DNA of 64,000 nucleotides from Methylibium sp. NZG (GCA_001263235.1 LGRD01000031.1:1-64000); one strand, 5' to 3'. Counted from the stretch's first letter, positions 53,741 through 62,792 are shown. Numbers and translations: made by a program. The notes: a model not told the origin generated them from the letters alone.

Positions 53741-55717
53741 GTGCAGACCACTTTCCCCCGCTTGATGCAGCAGCATGCCGCGCAGCGCCCGCAGGCCGCA
53801 GCCTTGCGCGAGAAGGAGTACGGCATCTGGCAGAGCCTGGGCTGGGAGGCGCTGGCCAAGTTGGTGGCCGAACTCGCGTGCGGGCTGGCGCAGGCCGGCC
53901 TGAAGCGGGGCGAGCACATCGTCGTGGTCGGCGACAACCGGCCGCGCCTGTACGCGACGATGCTGGCGGCGCAAAGCCTCGGCGCTATTCCCGTGCCGCT
54001 GTATCAAGACGCCGCGGGCGCCGAGTTCGTCTTCCCCATCAACAACGCCAGCGTGGCGTTTGCAGTGGTGGAAGACCAGGAGCAGATAGACAAGGTGCTG
54101 GAGCTGCGCACCGCTTGCCCGCAGCTGGCGCACATTTGGTACGACGACCCGCGCGGTCTGCGCCACTACGACGAGCCGGGTTTGGCGTCGCTCGACTCGC
54201 TGGTCGAAGCGGGCCGGGCCGACCATGCGCGCAACCCGGCCTTCTTCCAGGCCGAGATAGACAAAGGGCAGCCCGACGACGTGGCGGCGATGTTCTTCAC
54301 CTCCGGCACCACCGGCAACCCCAAGGGCGTGGTGCACACCCACCACACGCTGATCGACCGTGCCAAGGCCGGCGCCGACTTCGACAAGCTGCGCGCCGCT
54401 GACGAAGTGCTGGCCTACATGCCGCCTGCCTGGATCGGCCAGAACATCTTCTCGTACGCGCAATGGCTGGTGTGCGGCTACGTGGTCAACTGCCCCGAGT
54501 CGGCGGCCACGGTGATGATCGACCTGAAAGAGATCGGCCCGACCTACTACTTTGCGCCACCGCGCGTGTTCGAGGCGCTGCTCACCAGCGTGATGATCCG
54601 CATGGAAGACGCGGGCCGCATCAAGAAGGGGCTGTTCCACCACTTCATGGCGCTGGCCCGGCGCGTCGGCCCGGCGCTGATGGACGGCAAGGGCGCGGAC
54701 AGCAAGGGCGCGCACGGCAAGCCGGTCGGCGCACTCGACAAGCTGCACTACGCACTAGGCAACCTGTGCATCTACGGCCCGCTGCGCAACACGCTGGGCT
54801 TGTCGCGCGTGCGTGTGGCCTACACCGCGGGCGAGGCGATCGGGCCCGACCTGTTCACGTTCTACCGCTCGATCGGCATCAACCTGAAGCAGCTCTACGG
54901 CTCGACCGAGACCGCCGTGTTCGTGTGCCTGCAGCCCGACCACGAAGCGCGTGCCGACACCGTGGGCGTGCCGATTGCCGGCGTGCAGATCAAGCTGACG
55001 GACGCTGGCGAGATCCTCGTCAAGTCGCCCGGCCTGCTGAAGGAGTACTACAAGAACCCTGTGGCCACCGCCGAGGTGCTGACGGCCGACGGCTGGTACC
55101 ACACCGGCGACGCCGGCTTCCTGGACGCGGGCGGGCACCTGAAGATCATCGACCGCGCGAAAGACGTGGGCCGCATGAAAGGCGGCGCCTTCGACGGCTC
55201 GATGTTCGCGCCCAAGTACGTCGAGAACAAGCTCAAGTTCTTCCCGTACATCAAGGAGGCGGTGGCCTTCGGCGACAAGCGCGAGAAGGTCTGCGCCTTC
55301 ATCAACATCGACATGGAAGCGGTGGGCAACTGGGCCGAAAAGCGCAACCTGCCCTATGGCGGCTATGCCGACCTGGCGCAAAAGCCCGAGGTCTACGAGT
55401 TGCTGCGCGACTGCGTCGAGAAGGTCAATGCCGACCTGGCGCAAGACCAGATGCTGGCCGGCAGCCAGATCAGCCGCTTCCTGGTGCTGCACAAGGAGCT
55501 CGACGCCGACGACGGCGAGCTCACCCGCACCCGCAAGGTCAAGCGTGGCACGATCGGCGAGCGCTACCAGGTGCTCGTGGACGCGCTGTATGGCGGCAAG
55601 ACGAACCAGTTCATCGAGACCAAGGTCACGTTCGAAGACGGGCGCAGCGGCGTGGTGTCGGCCGACCTGAAGATCATGGACGCGAAGACGTTCCCGTCGA
55701 TGAAGAGGGCAGCGTGA
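53741..55717 (+). CDS. AMP-dependent acyl-CoA synthetase/ligase
   Basis: A 658-residue long-chain-acyl-CoA-synthetase-type enzyme. It activates a carboxylate with ATP and CoA. AMP-binding signature FTSGTTGNPKGVVHTHHTLI, later YGSTETAVFVCLQPD, YHTGDAGFLDAGGHLKIIDR and the catalytic lysine in LTRTRKVKRGTIGERY. The start is GTG 53741 with GGAG six bases upstream. The livG start overlaps its stop by one base (TGATG). Because liv-type transport genes follow, the imported ligand may be an aromatic or branched carboxylate rather than a fatty acid. Confidence 0.93.
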   Translation: MQTTFPRLMQQHAAQRPQAAALREKEYGIWQSLGWEALAKLVAELACGLAQAGLKRGEHIVVVGDNRPRLYATMLAAQSLGAIPVPLYQDAAGAEFVFPINNASVAFAVVEDQEQIDKVLELRTACPQLAHIWYDDPRGLRHYDEPGLASLDSLVEAGRADHARNPAFFQAEIDKGQPDDVAAMFFTSGTTGNPKGVVHTHHTLIDRAKAGADFDKLRAADEVLAYMPPAWIGQNIFSYAQWLVCGYVVNCPESAATVMIDLKEIGPTYYFAPPRVFEALLTSVMIRMEDAGRIKKGLFHHFMALARRVGPALMDGKGADSKGAHGKPVGALDKLHYALGNLCIYGPLRNTLGLSRVRVAYTAGEAIGPDLFTFYRSIGINLKQLYGSTETAVFVCLQPDHEARADTVGVPIAGVQIKLTDAGEILVKSPGLLKEYYKNPVATAEVLTADGWYHTGDAGFLDAGGHLKIIDRAKDVGRMKGGAFDGSMFAPKYVENKLKFFPYIKEAVAFGDKREKVCAFINIDMEAVGNWAEKRNLPYGGYADLAQKPEVYELLRDCVEKVNADLAQDQMLAGSQISRFLVLHKELDADDGELTRTRKVKRGTIGERYQVLVDALYGGKTNQFIETKVTFEDGRSGVVSADLKIMDAKTFPSMKRAA

Positions 55718-56514
55718 TGGCAGGCAATGCAGGCGCGCGCAAGGTCGGCGACGTCATCCTCGACGTCAAGAACATCAGCCTCGCCTTCGGCGGCGTGAAG
55801 GCGCTGACCGACATCAGCTTCGACGTGCGCGAGCACGAGGTGCGCGCGATCATCGGGCCCAACGGCGCCGGCAAGAGTTCGATGCTGAATTGCATCAACG
55901 GCGTGTACCAGGCGCAGCAGGGCTCGATCACGTTCCGCGGCCAGACGTTTCGCCACATGAACTCGCGCCAGGTGGCCGAGATGGGTGTGGCGCGCACCTT
56001 CCAGAACCTGGCGCTGTTCAAGGGCATGAGCGTGCTCGACAACATCATGACCGGCCGCAACCTGAAGATGAAGAGCAACATCTTCCAGCAGGCGTGGCAC
56101 TTCGGCGCCGCGGCGCGCGAAGAAGTGGAGCAGCGCCAGTTCGTCGAGAAGATCATCGACTTCCTCGAAATCCAGCCCTACCGCAAGACGCCGGTCGGCA
56201 AGATGCCGTACGGATTGCAAAAGCGCGTGGACCTCGGCCGCGCACTCGCCATGGACCCGCAGGTGCTGCTGCTGGACGAGCCGATGGCCGGCATGAACGT
56301 GGAGGAGAAGCAGGACATGAGCCGCTTCATCCTCGACGTAAACGACGAGTTCGGCACCACCATCGTGCTGATCGAGCACGACATGAGCGTGGTGATGGAC
56401 ATCAGCGACCGCGTGGTGGTGCTCGACTACGGCAAGAAGATCGGCGACGGCACGCCGGCCGAGGTGCGGGCGAATCCGGATGTGATCAGCGCCTATCTCG
56501 GCACGTCGCACTGA
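55717..56514 (+). CDS. livG: Branched-chain amino-acid-type ABC transporter ATPase LivG
   Basis: A 265-residue ATPase of the HAAT family. Walker A IIGPNGAGKSSMLNCINGVY, Q-loop FQNLALFKGMSV, signature-like MPYGLQKRVDLGRALA, Walker B LLLDEPMAGMN and H-loop LIEHDMSVVMD. The signature is a variant of LSGGQ (YGLQK). ATG shares one base with the ligase stop. It pairs with LivF, 4 kb downstream, on the same mRNA. Confidence 0.93.
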   Translation: MAGNAGARKVGDVILDVKNISLAFGGVKALTDISFDVREHEVRAIIGPNGAGKSSMLNCINGVYQAQQGSITFRGQTFRHMNSRQVAEMGVARTFQNLALFKGMSVLDNIMTGRNLKMKSNIFQQAWHFGAAAREEVEQRQFVEKIIDFLEIQPYRKTPVGKMPYGLQKRVDLGRALAMDPQVLLLDEPMAGMNVEEKQDMSRFILDVNDEFGTTIVLIEHDMSVVMDISDRVVVLDYGKKIGDGTPAEVRANPDVISAYLGTSH

Positions 56515-56543
56515 GCAGCAGGCAGCGAGCGGACGACAGCATC

Positions 56544-57473
56544 ATGGGATTCTTTCTAGAGACAATGATCGGCGGGCTGATGTCCGGCATGTTGTATGGG
56601 CTGGTGGCGCTCGGCTTCGTGCTGATCTTCAAGGCCAGTGGCGTGTTCAACTTTGCGCAGGGCGCGATGGTGCTGTTCGCGGCGCTGGCGATGGCGCGCT
56701 TCTCGGAGTGGATTCCGGCGCTGATGGGCTTCAACAACAAGGTGCTGGCCAACGTGCTCGCCTTCGCCGCCGCGTTGATGGTCATGGTCGCGGTGGCGTG
56801 GCTGATCGAGAAGCTGGTGCTCGGCAAGCTGGTCAATCAGGAAGGCATCACGCTGCTGATGGCCACGCTGGGCATCACCTACTTCCTCGACGGCTTCGGG
56901 CAGACGCTGTTCGGCAGCAGCATCTACAAGATCGACGTGGGCCTGCCCAAGGACCCGATGTTCCTGTTCGAGAACGTGTTCCAGGGCGGTGTGCTGCTGA
57001 ACAAGGAAGACCTGTACGCCGCGGTCATCGCAGCGTCGCTGGTGGTGCTGTTGTCGATCTTCTTCCAGTACACGAGCACCGGCCGCGCACTGCGCGCCGT
57101 GGCAGACGACCACCAGGCCGCGCAGTCGATCGGCATCCCGCTGTCGCGCGTGTGGGTGATCGTCTGGAGCGTGGCCGGCTTCGTGGCGCTGGTGGCCGGC
57201 ATCATCTGGGGCAGCAAGCTCGGCGTGCAGTTTTCGCTGTCGGTGCTGGCGCTGAAGGCGCTGCCGGTGGTGATTCTCGGTGGGCTCACGTCGGTGCCGG
57301 GCGCGATCGTGGGCGGGCTGATTCTGGGTGTGGGCGAGAAGCTCTCCGAGGTCTACATCGGCCCGCTGGTCGGCGGCGGCATCGAGATCTGGTTCGGCTA
57401 CGTGCTGGTGCTGTTCGTGCTGCTGGTTCGGCCGCAGGGTTTGTTCGGCGAGAAGATCATCGATCGTGTATGA
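56544..57473 (+). CDS. livH: Branched-chain amino-acid-type ABC permease LivH
   Basis: A 309-residue inner-membrane permease with eight or nine helices. Family features include LYGLVALGFVLIFKASGVFNF, NFAQGAMVLFAAL and RALRAVADDHQAAQSIGI, the cytoplasmic coupling-loop segment. The C-terminus is LFGEKIIDRV, and a short palindromic insertion downstream repeats the KIIDRV ending. It forms the translocation pore with LivM. Confidence 0.93.
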   Translation: MGFFLETMIGGLMSGMLYGLVALGFVLIFKASGVFNFAQGAMVLFAALAMARFSEWIPALMGFNNKVLANVLAFAAALMVMVAVAWLIEKLVLGKLVNQEGITLLMATLGITYFLDGFGQTLFGSSIYKIDVGLPKDPMFLFENVFQGGVLLNKEDLYAAVIAASLVVLLSIFFQYTSTGRALRAVADDHQAAQSIGIPLSRVWVIVWSVAGFVALVAGIIWGSKLGVQFSLSVLALKALPVVILGGLTSVPGAIVGGLILGVGEKLSEVYIGPLVGGGIEIWFGYVLVLFVLLVRPQGLFGEKIIDRV

Positions 57474-57567
57474 AATACGCGATCAATGAACTTTCGGTGA
57501 AGGCTAACTTGGCGATTGCCAAGTTAAGCGAAGCGGGCCGTAGCCAAAAGATCATTGATCGCGTGTA
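57453..57567. mobile_element. Palindromic insertion with direct repeats between livH and livM
   Basis: Direct repeat AAGATCATCGATCGTGTA (57453-57470) and AAGATCATTGATCGCGTGTA (57548-57567) flank about 77 bases. Outer inverted repeat CGCGATCAATGA (57478-57489) pairs with TCATTGATCGCG (57552-57563), and an inner stem TAACTTGGC/GCCAAGTTA (57505-57513 with 57518-57526) has loop GATT. The structure resembles a small non-autonomous palindromic element, but it may be a relic of local duplication. It contains the micro-ORF and could alter expression between livH and livM. Confidence 0.6.
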
Positions 57568-57568
57568 G
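57470..57568 (+). CDS. Micro-ORF of 32 residues within a palindromic insertion, repeats the LivH C-terminus
   Basis: An ATG that overlaps the livH stop (ATGA) begins a 32-codon frame that ends KIIDRV, the same six residues as LivH. The last 20 bases of its coding sequence (57548-57567) repeat the LivH 3' end (57453-57470) with one change and two extra bases. GC is 47%, against roughly two-thirds nearby. Translational coupling to livH is possible. I recognise no family and cannot say whether it is translated. Confidence 0.4.
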   Translation: MKYAINELSVKANLAIAKLSEAGRSQKIIDRV

Positions 57569-57588
57569 GCCAGGAAAACAAGACGACC

Positions 57589-58665
57589 ATGCTTTACCGC
57601 GAAAACGGCCAGTTCAAGACCAGCTACAGCGCCGACCAGCAAGTGCTGCCGATCACGCAGGACCGCATCGCCGTCGGGCTGCTGCTGGCGTTTGCGATCT
57701 TCGGCGTGCCACTGCTGGCCGACGAATACCTGTTCCGCGCGATCCTGATTCCGTTCCTGATCCTGTCGCTGGCCGCCCTCGGCCTGAACATCCTGGTCGG
57801 CTACTGCGGGCAGATCTCACTCGGCACCGGCGCCTTCATGGCGGTGGGCGCGTACGCGGCCTACAACTTCGTGGTGCGCATCGACGGCATGCCGACGCTG
57901 GCGGCCATCCTGCTCGGCGGGGCCTGCGCCACGGTGGTGGGGGTGATGTTCGGCATCCCGAGCCTGCGCATCAAGGGCTTGTATCTGGCGGTGGCGACGC
58001 TGGCGGCGCAGTTCTTCTGCGACTGGGCGTTCCTGCGCGTCAAGTGGTTCACCAACTACTCGGCGTCGGGCTCGGTGTCAGTGTCCAACCTGTCGTTCTT
58101 CGGCATCGCCATCGACACGCCGCACGAGAAGTACCTGATGTGCCTGCTGATCCTGATCGTGTTCGCGATGGGGGCCAAGAACCTCGTGCGCAGCCACATC
58201 GGCCGCGAGTGGATGGCCATTCGGGACATGGACGTGGCCGCCGCCGTGATCGGCATCCGCCCGGTTTACGCCAAGCTCACGGCGTTTGCGGTCAGCTCCT
58301 TCATCGTCGGCGTGGCCGGCGCGCTGTGGGGCTTCGTGCACCTGGGCGCGTGGGAGCCGGCGGCGTTCTCGATCGACCGCTCGTTCCAGCTGCTGTTCAT
58401 GATCATCATCGGCGGGCTGGGCTCGATCATGGGCAGCTTCTTCGGCGCGGCGTTCATCGTGATTTTGCCGGTGGTCCTGAACCAGGCGCTGCCGGTGCTG
58501 GGCTCGCTGATGGGCGTGACCATCAGCACCGCCACCGTGGCGCACACCGAGCTGATGATCTTCGGCGCGCTGATCGTCTTCTTCCTGATCGTGGAGCCGC
58601 ACGGCCTGGCGCGGCTGTGGTCGATCGGCAAGGAAAAGATGCGGCTCTGGCCTTTCCCGCATTGA
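57589..58665 (+). CDS. livM: Branched-chain amino-acid-type ABC permease LivM
   Basis: A 358-residue permease with nine or ten helices. Family segments are LGLNILVGYCGQISLGTGAF, SLRIKGLYLAVATLAAQFF and RSHIGREWMAIRDMDVAAAV. The ATG is 20 bases after the micro-ORF stop. Acts with LivH. Length and topology are normal. Confidence 0.93.
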   Translation: MLYRENGQFKTSYSADQQVLPITQDRIAVGLLLAFAIFGVPLLADEYLFRAILIPFLILSLAALGLNILVGYCGQISLGTGAFMAVGAYAAYNFVVRIDGMPTLAAILLGGACATVVGVMFGIPSLRIKGLYLAVATLAAQFFCDWAFLRVKWFTNYSASGSVSVSNLSFFGIAIDTPHEKYLMCLLILIVFAMGAKNLVRSHIGREWMAIRDMDVAAAVIGIRPVYAKLTAFAVSSFIVGVAGALWGFVHLGAWEPAAFSIDRSFQLLFMIIIGGLGSIMGSFFGAAFIVILPVVLNQALPVLGSLMGVTISTATVAHTELMIFGALIVFFLIVEPHGLARLWSIGKEKMRLWPFPH

Positions 58666-58794
58666 TGTCGGCCCGACCCCCGTGAAAACACCGTGAAACC
58701 CCGCACCCCCGATCACGTTCTGTCAGTTCCGAGTTCGCATTCCCTGGTCCCAATGGCACGCAAGAGTGCTCTTTTCCACCCTCTGGAGGCAGTC

Positions 58795-60132
58795 ATGAAG
58801 TTCAAGTCCCTGGTTATGTCGGCCGCGACCGCGGCCCTGGGAGTGGCCACGCTGGCCACCCCACCGGCTGCCTTCGCGCAGGCGAAGGAGCAGTTCTTCC
58901 CGTCGCTGGTGTACCGCAGCGGCGCCTACGCCCCCAACGGCGTGCCATTTGCCAACGGCTACGCCGACTACCTGAAGCTGACCAACGCGCGCGGCGGCAT
59001 CAACGGCGTGAAGGTGATCTTTGAAGAATGCGACACCGGCTACGCCACCGACCGCGGCGTGGAGTGCTACGAGCGCCTGAAGGGCAAGAACGGCGGGGCG
59101 ACGGTGTTCCACACGCTGTCCACCGGCATCACCTTTGCGCTGACCGAGAAGGCGCCGGCCGACAAGATCCCGCTTATTACGGCGGGCTACGGCCGCAGCG
59201 AAAGCGCCGACGGCATGGTGTTCAAGTGGAACTTCCCGCTGACCGGCACCTACTGGGACGCCGCAGACGTCTTGCTGCAGCACATCGCCAAGAAAGAAGG
59301 CGGCTGGGACAAGCTGCGCGGCAAGAAGATCGCGCACGTCTACCACGACAGCCCGTTCGGCAAAGAGCCGATTGCGCTGCTGCAAGAACGCGCCAAGATG
59401 CACGGCTACGACCTGAGCCTGCTGCCGGTGGCGCACCCTGGCGTTGAGCAAAAGGCCACCTGGCTGCAGATCCGCCAGAACCGACCCGACTACGTGTTGC
59501 TGTGGGGTTGGGGCGTGATGAACTCCACCGCCCTCAAGGAAGCCGTGGCGACCGGCTTCCCGCGCGAAAAGATGTACGGCGTGTGGTGGGCCGCTGCCGA
59601 ACCCGATGTGAAGGACGTGGGCGACGGCGCCAAGGGCTACAGCGGCCTGGCGTTGCAACACGGCGCCGATCCCGGCTCGAAAGTGGCGCAAGAGGTGCTG
59701 AAGATGGTCCATGAAAAGGGCCAGGGCACCGGCCCGAAAGAAGAGGTCGGCACCGTGCTGTACATGCGCGGCCTGAAGGCCGCCATGCTGTCGGTCGAAG
59801 GCGTGCGCCGCGCGCAAGAGCGCTTCGGCAAGGGCAAGGTCATGACCGGCGAGCAGGCGCGCTGGGGCTACGAGAACCTGGCGCTCGACCAGAAAAAGCT
59901 CGACGCGCTCGGCTTTGCCGGCGTGCTGCGCCCGATCAGCACCTCGTGCGTCGACCACCGCGGCGCCAACTGGGCGCGCGTGCACACCTGGGACGGCGCC
60001 AAGTGGAACTTCACCTCCGACTGGTACCAGTCCGACGACGCGATCATCAAGCCGATGATCCGGGCGGCGGCGGACAAGTATGCGGCTGAGAAGAAGATCA
60101 CACGTCGGACGCCGGAGGACTGCCAGAGCTGA
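58795..60132 (+). CDS. HAAT-type ABC transporter substrate-binding protein
   Basis: A 445-residue periplasmic protein with a Sec signal ending PPAAFAQA. The type 1 binding fold includes LVYRSGAYAPNGVPFANGYA, INGVKVIFEECDTGYATDRG, ERLKGKNGGATVFHTLSTGI and RPISTSCVDHRGANWARVHT. It is longer than LivK (about 370) and resembles binding proteins of aromatic or carboxylate importers in Burkholderiales; ligand not provable. ATG 58795 has GGAGG upstream at 58785. Confidence 0.92.
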   Translation: MKFKSLVMSAATAALGVATLATPPAAFAQAKEQFFPSLVYRSGAYAPNGVPFANGYADYLKLTNARGGINGVKVIFEECDTGYATDRGVECYERLKGKNGGATVFHTLSTGITFALTEKAPADKIPLITAGYGRSESADGMVFKWNFPLTGTYWDAADVLLQHIAKKEGGWDKLRGKKIAHVYHDSPFGKEPIALLQERAKMHGYDLSLLPVAHPGVEQKATWLQIRQNRPDYVLLWGWGVMNSTALKEAVATGFPREKMYGVWWAAAEPDVKDVGDGAKGYSGLALQHGADPGSKVAQEVLKMVHEKGQGTGPKEEVGTVLYMRGLKAAMLSVEGVRRAQERFGKGKVMTGEQARWGYENLALDQKKLDALGFAGVLRPISTSCVDHRGANWARVHTWDGAKWNFTSDWYQSDDAIIKPMIRAAADKYAAEKKITRRTPEDCQS

Positions 60133-60145
60133 TGGCCGCTGGAGC

Positions 60146-60292
60146 CGCTTGTCCGCCGCCTTCGGCGGGCTTGACTCCCTCCCCTTCCCCTCCCTCCGAG
60201 AGGGAGGGGTGTTTGGCTCCCCTGACCCCTCCGTGAGGGGTGGGCTCCTGCGGAGCCCTTGCTCAAGCGCCGGGTACGGCGTTTGAGCAAGT
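60146..60292. repeat. Hairpin-rich intergenic region between the binding protein and livF genes
   Basis: Five inverted repeats follow each other: CCGCC/GGCGG near 60160, CCCCTCCCTC/GAGGGAGGGG near 60188-60210, ACCCCTC/GAGGGGT near 60225-60241, GGGCTCC/GGAGCCC near 60242-60258, and GCTCAAGCGCC/GGCGTTTGAGC (60260-60287). No gene is present. They may stabilise or terminate the upstream mRNA, lowering livF expression. Confidence 0.65.
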
Positions 60293-60307
60293 CGAAAGAT
60301 CAACACC

Positions 60308-61132
60308 ATGAGCGCATCGGCCAACATCCTTCTCAACGTCAACGGCATCGAGGTCATCTACAACCACGTGATCCTGGTGCTGAAGGGCGTGTCGTTGAAC
60401 GTGCCCGAGGGCAAGGTCGTGGCGTTGTTGGGGGGCAATGGGGCGGGCAAGACGACGACGCTGCGCGCGGTGAGCAATTTGCTGGCGGGTGAGCGTGGTG
60501 AGGTGACGAAAGGGTCGATCGAGTTGCGTGGGGAGCGGATCGAGAAGTTGTCCACCGCCGAGATGGTGAACCGCGGTGTGATCCAGGTGATGGAGGGGCG
60601 GCACTGTTTTGCGCACCTGACGATCGAGGACAACCTGATGACCGGCGCCTACACCCGCAAGGACGGCAAGGCCGCGGTGGCAGCCACGCTGGAGAAGGTC
60701 TACAACTACTTTCCGCGGTTGAAGACGCGGCGTACCTCGCAGGCGGCCTACACCTCGGGCGGCGAGCAGCAGATGTGCGCGATCGGCCGTGCGCTGATGG
60801 CCAACCCGAAGATGGTGCTGCTCGACGAACCGTCGATGGGCCTGGCGCCGCAGATCGTCGAAGAGGTGTTCGAGATCGTGAAGGACCTCAACACCAAGGA
60901 GCGCGTGACCTTTCTGCTCGCCGAACAGAACACCAACATGGCGCTGCGTTATGCCGACTACGGCTACATCCTGGAGAACGGCCGCATCGTGATGGACGGC
61001 GTGGCCAAAGACCTGCGCGAGAACGAGGACGTGAAGGAGTTCTACCTCGGCACCGGCGGCTCGGGCGGCGAGGGGCGCAAGAGCTTCAAGGACGTGAAGA
61101 GCTACAAGCGCCGTAAGCGCTGGCTGGCTTGA
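60308..61132 (+). CDS. livF: Branched-chain amino-acid-type ABC transporter ATPase LivF
   Basis: A 274-residue ATPase, longer than usual by about 35 residues at the C-terminus (the GGSGGEGRKSFKDVKSYKRR tail). Walker A LLGGNGAGKTTTLRAVSNLL, signature YTSGGEQQMCAIGRALMA (variant of LSGGQ), Walker B VLLDEPSMGLAPQIV and H-loop LLAEQNTNMAL. It acts with LivG, LivH and LivM. A weak ribosome site precedes ATG 60308. Confidence 0.92.
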   Translation: MSASANILLNVNGIEVIYNHVILVLKGVSLNVPEGKVVALLGGNGAGKTTTLRAVSNLLAGERGEVTKGSIELRGERIEKLSTAEMVNRGVIQVMEGRHCFAHLTIEDNLMTGAYTRKDGKAAVAATLEKVYNYFPRLKTRRTSQAAYTSGGEQQMCAIGRALMANPKMVLLDEPSMGLAPQIVEEVFEIVKDLNTKERVTFLLAEQNTNMALRYADYGYILENGRIVMDGVAKDLRENEDVKEFYLGTGGSGGEGRKSFKDVKSYKRRKRWLA

Positions 61133-61153
61133 TCGGCCTCGGAGGACGACCCC

Positions 61154-61426
61154 GTGGCCCACGCAGACGCCAAGGCGCTTGAGCCGCTGCTGCCCGTGCT
61201 GCGGCAGTTGCGCGACATCAAGGGGCTGAAAGAAGTGAAGCCCGGCATCTTCTACTGCCGCGGTGCGGCGTTCCTGCACTTTCACGACGAGCAGGGCAAG
61301 CTGACGGCCGACCTGAAGAAGCCCGGTGGCTCGGGCTTCGACCGCTACGCCGTCGACACCCCGCCGGCACAACGCAAGCTGGTCGACGATGCCAAGCGCC
61401 GCGCCGGCCGCGGTGATGACGATTGA
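61154..61426 (+). CDS. Small conserved hypothetical protein in the liv operon
   Basis: A 90-residue protein with GTG start 61154 and GGAGG eight bases upstream. The central segment VKPGIFYCRGAAFLHFHDEQ and GKLTADLKKPGGSGFDRYAV is reminiscent of small proteins with a YjbR/luciferase-like fold, but I do not recognise the family with certainty. The tail is charged (KRRAGRGDDD). It lies 21 bases after livF, so it is probably cotranscribed. Confidence 0.6.
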   Translation: MAHADAKALEPLLPVLRQLRDIKGLKEVKPGIFYCRGAAFLHFHDEQGKLTADLKKPGGSGFDRYAVDTPPAQRKLVDDAKRRAGRGDDD

Positions 61427-61475
61427 CGACGACTGACGACGCTGCGAACGACCGCGCCATCACCACACCCACACC

Positions 61476-62792
61476 ATGAACGCCCACCACGACGCGCTCG
61501 AAACCCGCGACCCGGCGCAGCGCGAAGCCGAGTCGATGGCGCGACTCGCGCGGCAGGTCGCACACGCGCAGGCGCATGCGCCGGCGTTTGCCGAGAGGCT
61601 GCAAGGCGTGCGCGCCGATGGTGTCACATCGCGCGCCGCGCTGGCGGCGCTGCCGGTCACGCGCAAACACGAGTTGCTCGACCGCCAGAAGGCGCAGCGT
61701 GCCGCCCGCGCGCCGGGCGGATCACCCAGCGATGCGCGCAGCAGCGCAAGCACCATCGACGCCTTCGGCGGCTTCTCCACCATCGGCTGGGGCGCGCTGC
61801 AGGCGCAAGGCCGCGGCGCACGCCGTGTGTACGCCTCGCCCGGCACGATCTACGAGCCCGAAGGCCACGCGGCCGACTACTGGCGCATGGCGCGCGCGCT
61901 GTTCGCGGCCGGGCTGCGGCCCGGCGACCTGGTGCACAACAGCTTCAGCTACCACTTCACGCCAGCCGGCTTGATGATGGAAACCGGCGCACACGCGCTG
62001 GGCTGCACGGTGTTCCCGGGCGGCATCGGCCAGACCGAGATGCAGGTCCACGCAATGGCCGACCTGATGCCCACGGCGTACGTCGGCACGCCCAGCTTCC
62101 TGAAGCTGATCCTGGAGAAAGCCGCCGAGCTGGGCGTGGCGCTGCCGTCGCTCACCAAGGCGTCGGTCGGTGGCGAGGCCTTCATGCCGTCGTTGCGCGA
62201 CTGGCTGCTCGAACGTGGCGTGGCGGCCTACCAGAGCTACGGCACGGCCGACTTGGGGCTGATCGCTTATGAAACGTCCGCGCGCGAAGGCCTGGTGCTC
62301 GACGAAGGCGTGATCGTCGAGATCGTGAGGCCCGGCACCGGCGACCCGGTGGCCGACGGCGATGTCGGCGAGGTCGTCGTCACCACGCTGAACCCCGACT
62401 ACCCGCTGATCCGCTTCGGCACCGGCGATCTGTCGGCCGTGCTGCCGGGCACGTGCCCGACCGGACGCACCAACACGCGCATCAAAGGTTGGCTCGGCCG
62501 CGCGGACCAGACGGCCAAGGTGCGCGGCATGTTCGTGCACCCGTCGCAGGTGGCCGACATCGTGCGCCGCCATCCCGGCGTGGGCAAGGCGCGGCTCGTC
62601 ATCAGCGGCGAGATGGCCAACGACAAGATGGCGCTGCACGTGGAGATGGCGCAGCCCGCCGAAGGGCTGGCCGAGCACATCGCGCAAAGCATCCGCGACG
62701 TGACCAAGCTGCGCGGCGACGTGGTGCTGTGCGCTGCCGGCAGCCTGCCCAACGACGGCAAGGTCATCGAGGACGCGCGGCGCTACGAGTAA
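61476..62792 (+). CDS. Phenylacetate-CoA ligase family AMP-binding protein
   Basis: A 438-residue adenylating enzyme resembling PaaK. Segments: YASPGTIYEPEGHAADYWRM, TAYVGTPSFLKLILEKA, SVGGEAFMPSLRDWL, YQSYGTADLGLIAYET, RFGTGDLSAVLPGTCPTGRT and KVRGMFVHPSQV. The P-loop motif of acyl-adenylate enzymes (usually SSGTTG-like) is degenerate at SPGTIYEPEG. PaaK and related CoA ligases activate aromatic acids. It is the second CoA ligase in this operon; whether it uses the same substrate as the first is open. Confidence 0.88.
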   Translation: MNAHHDALETRDPAQREAESMARLARQVAHAQAHAPAFAERLQGVRADGVTSRAALAALPVTRKHELLDRQKAQRAARAPGGSPSDARSSASTIDAFGGFSTIGWGALQAQGRGARRVYASPGTIYEPEGHAADYWRMARALFAAGLRPGDLVHNSFSYHFTPAGLMMETGAHALGCTVFPGGIGQTEMQVHAMADLMPTAYVGTPSFLKLILEKAAELGVALPSLTKASVGGEAFMPSLRDWLLERGVAAYQSYGTADLGLIAYETSAREGLVLDEGVIVEIVRPGTGDPVADGDVGEVVVTTLNPDYPLIRFGTGDLSAVLPGTCPTGRTNTRIKGWLGRADQTAKVRGMFVHPSQVADIVRRHPGVGKARLVISGEMANDKMALHVEMAQPAEGLAEHIAQSIRDVTKLRGDVVLCAAGSLPNDGKVIEDARRYE

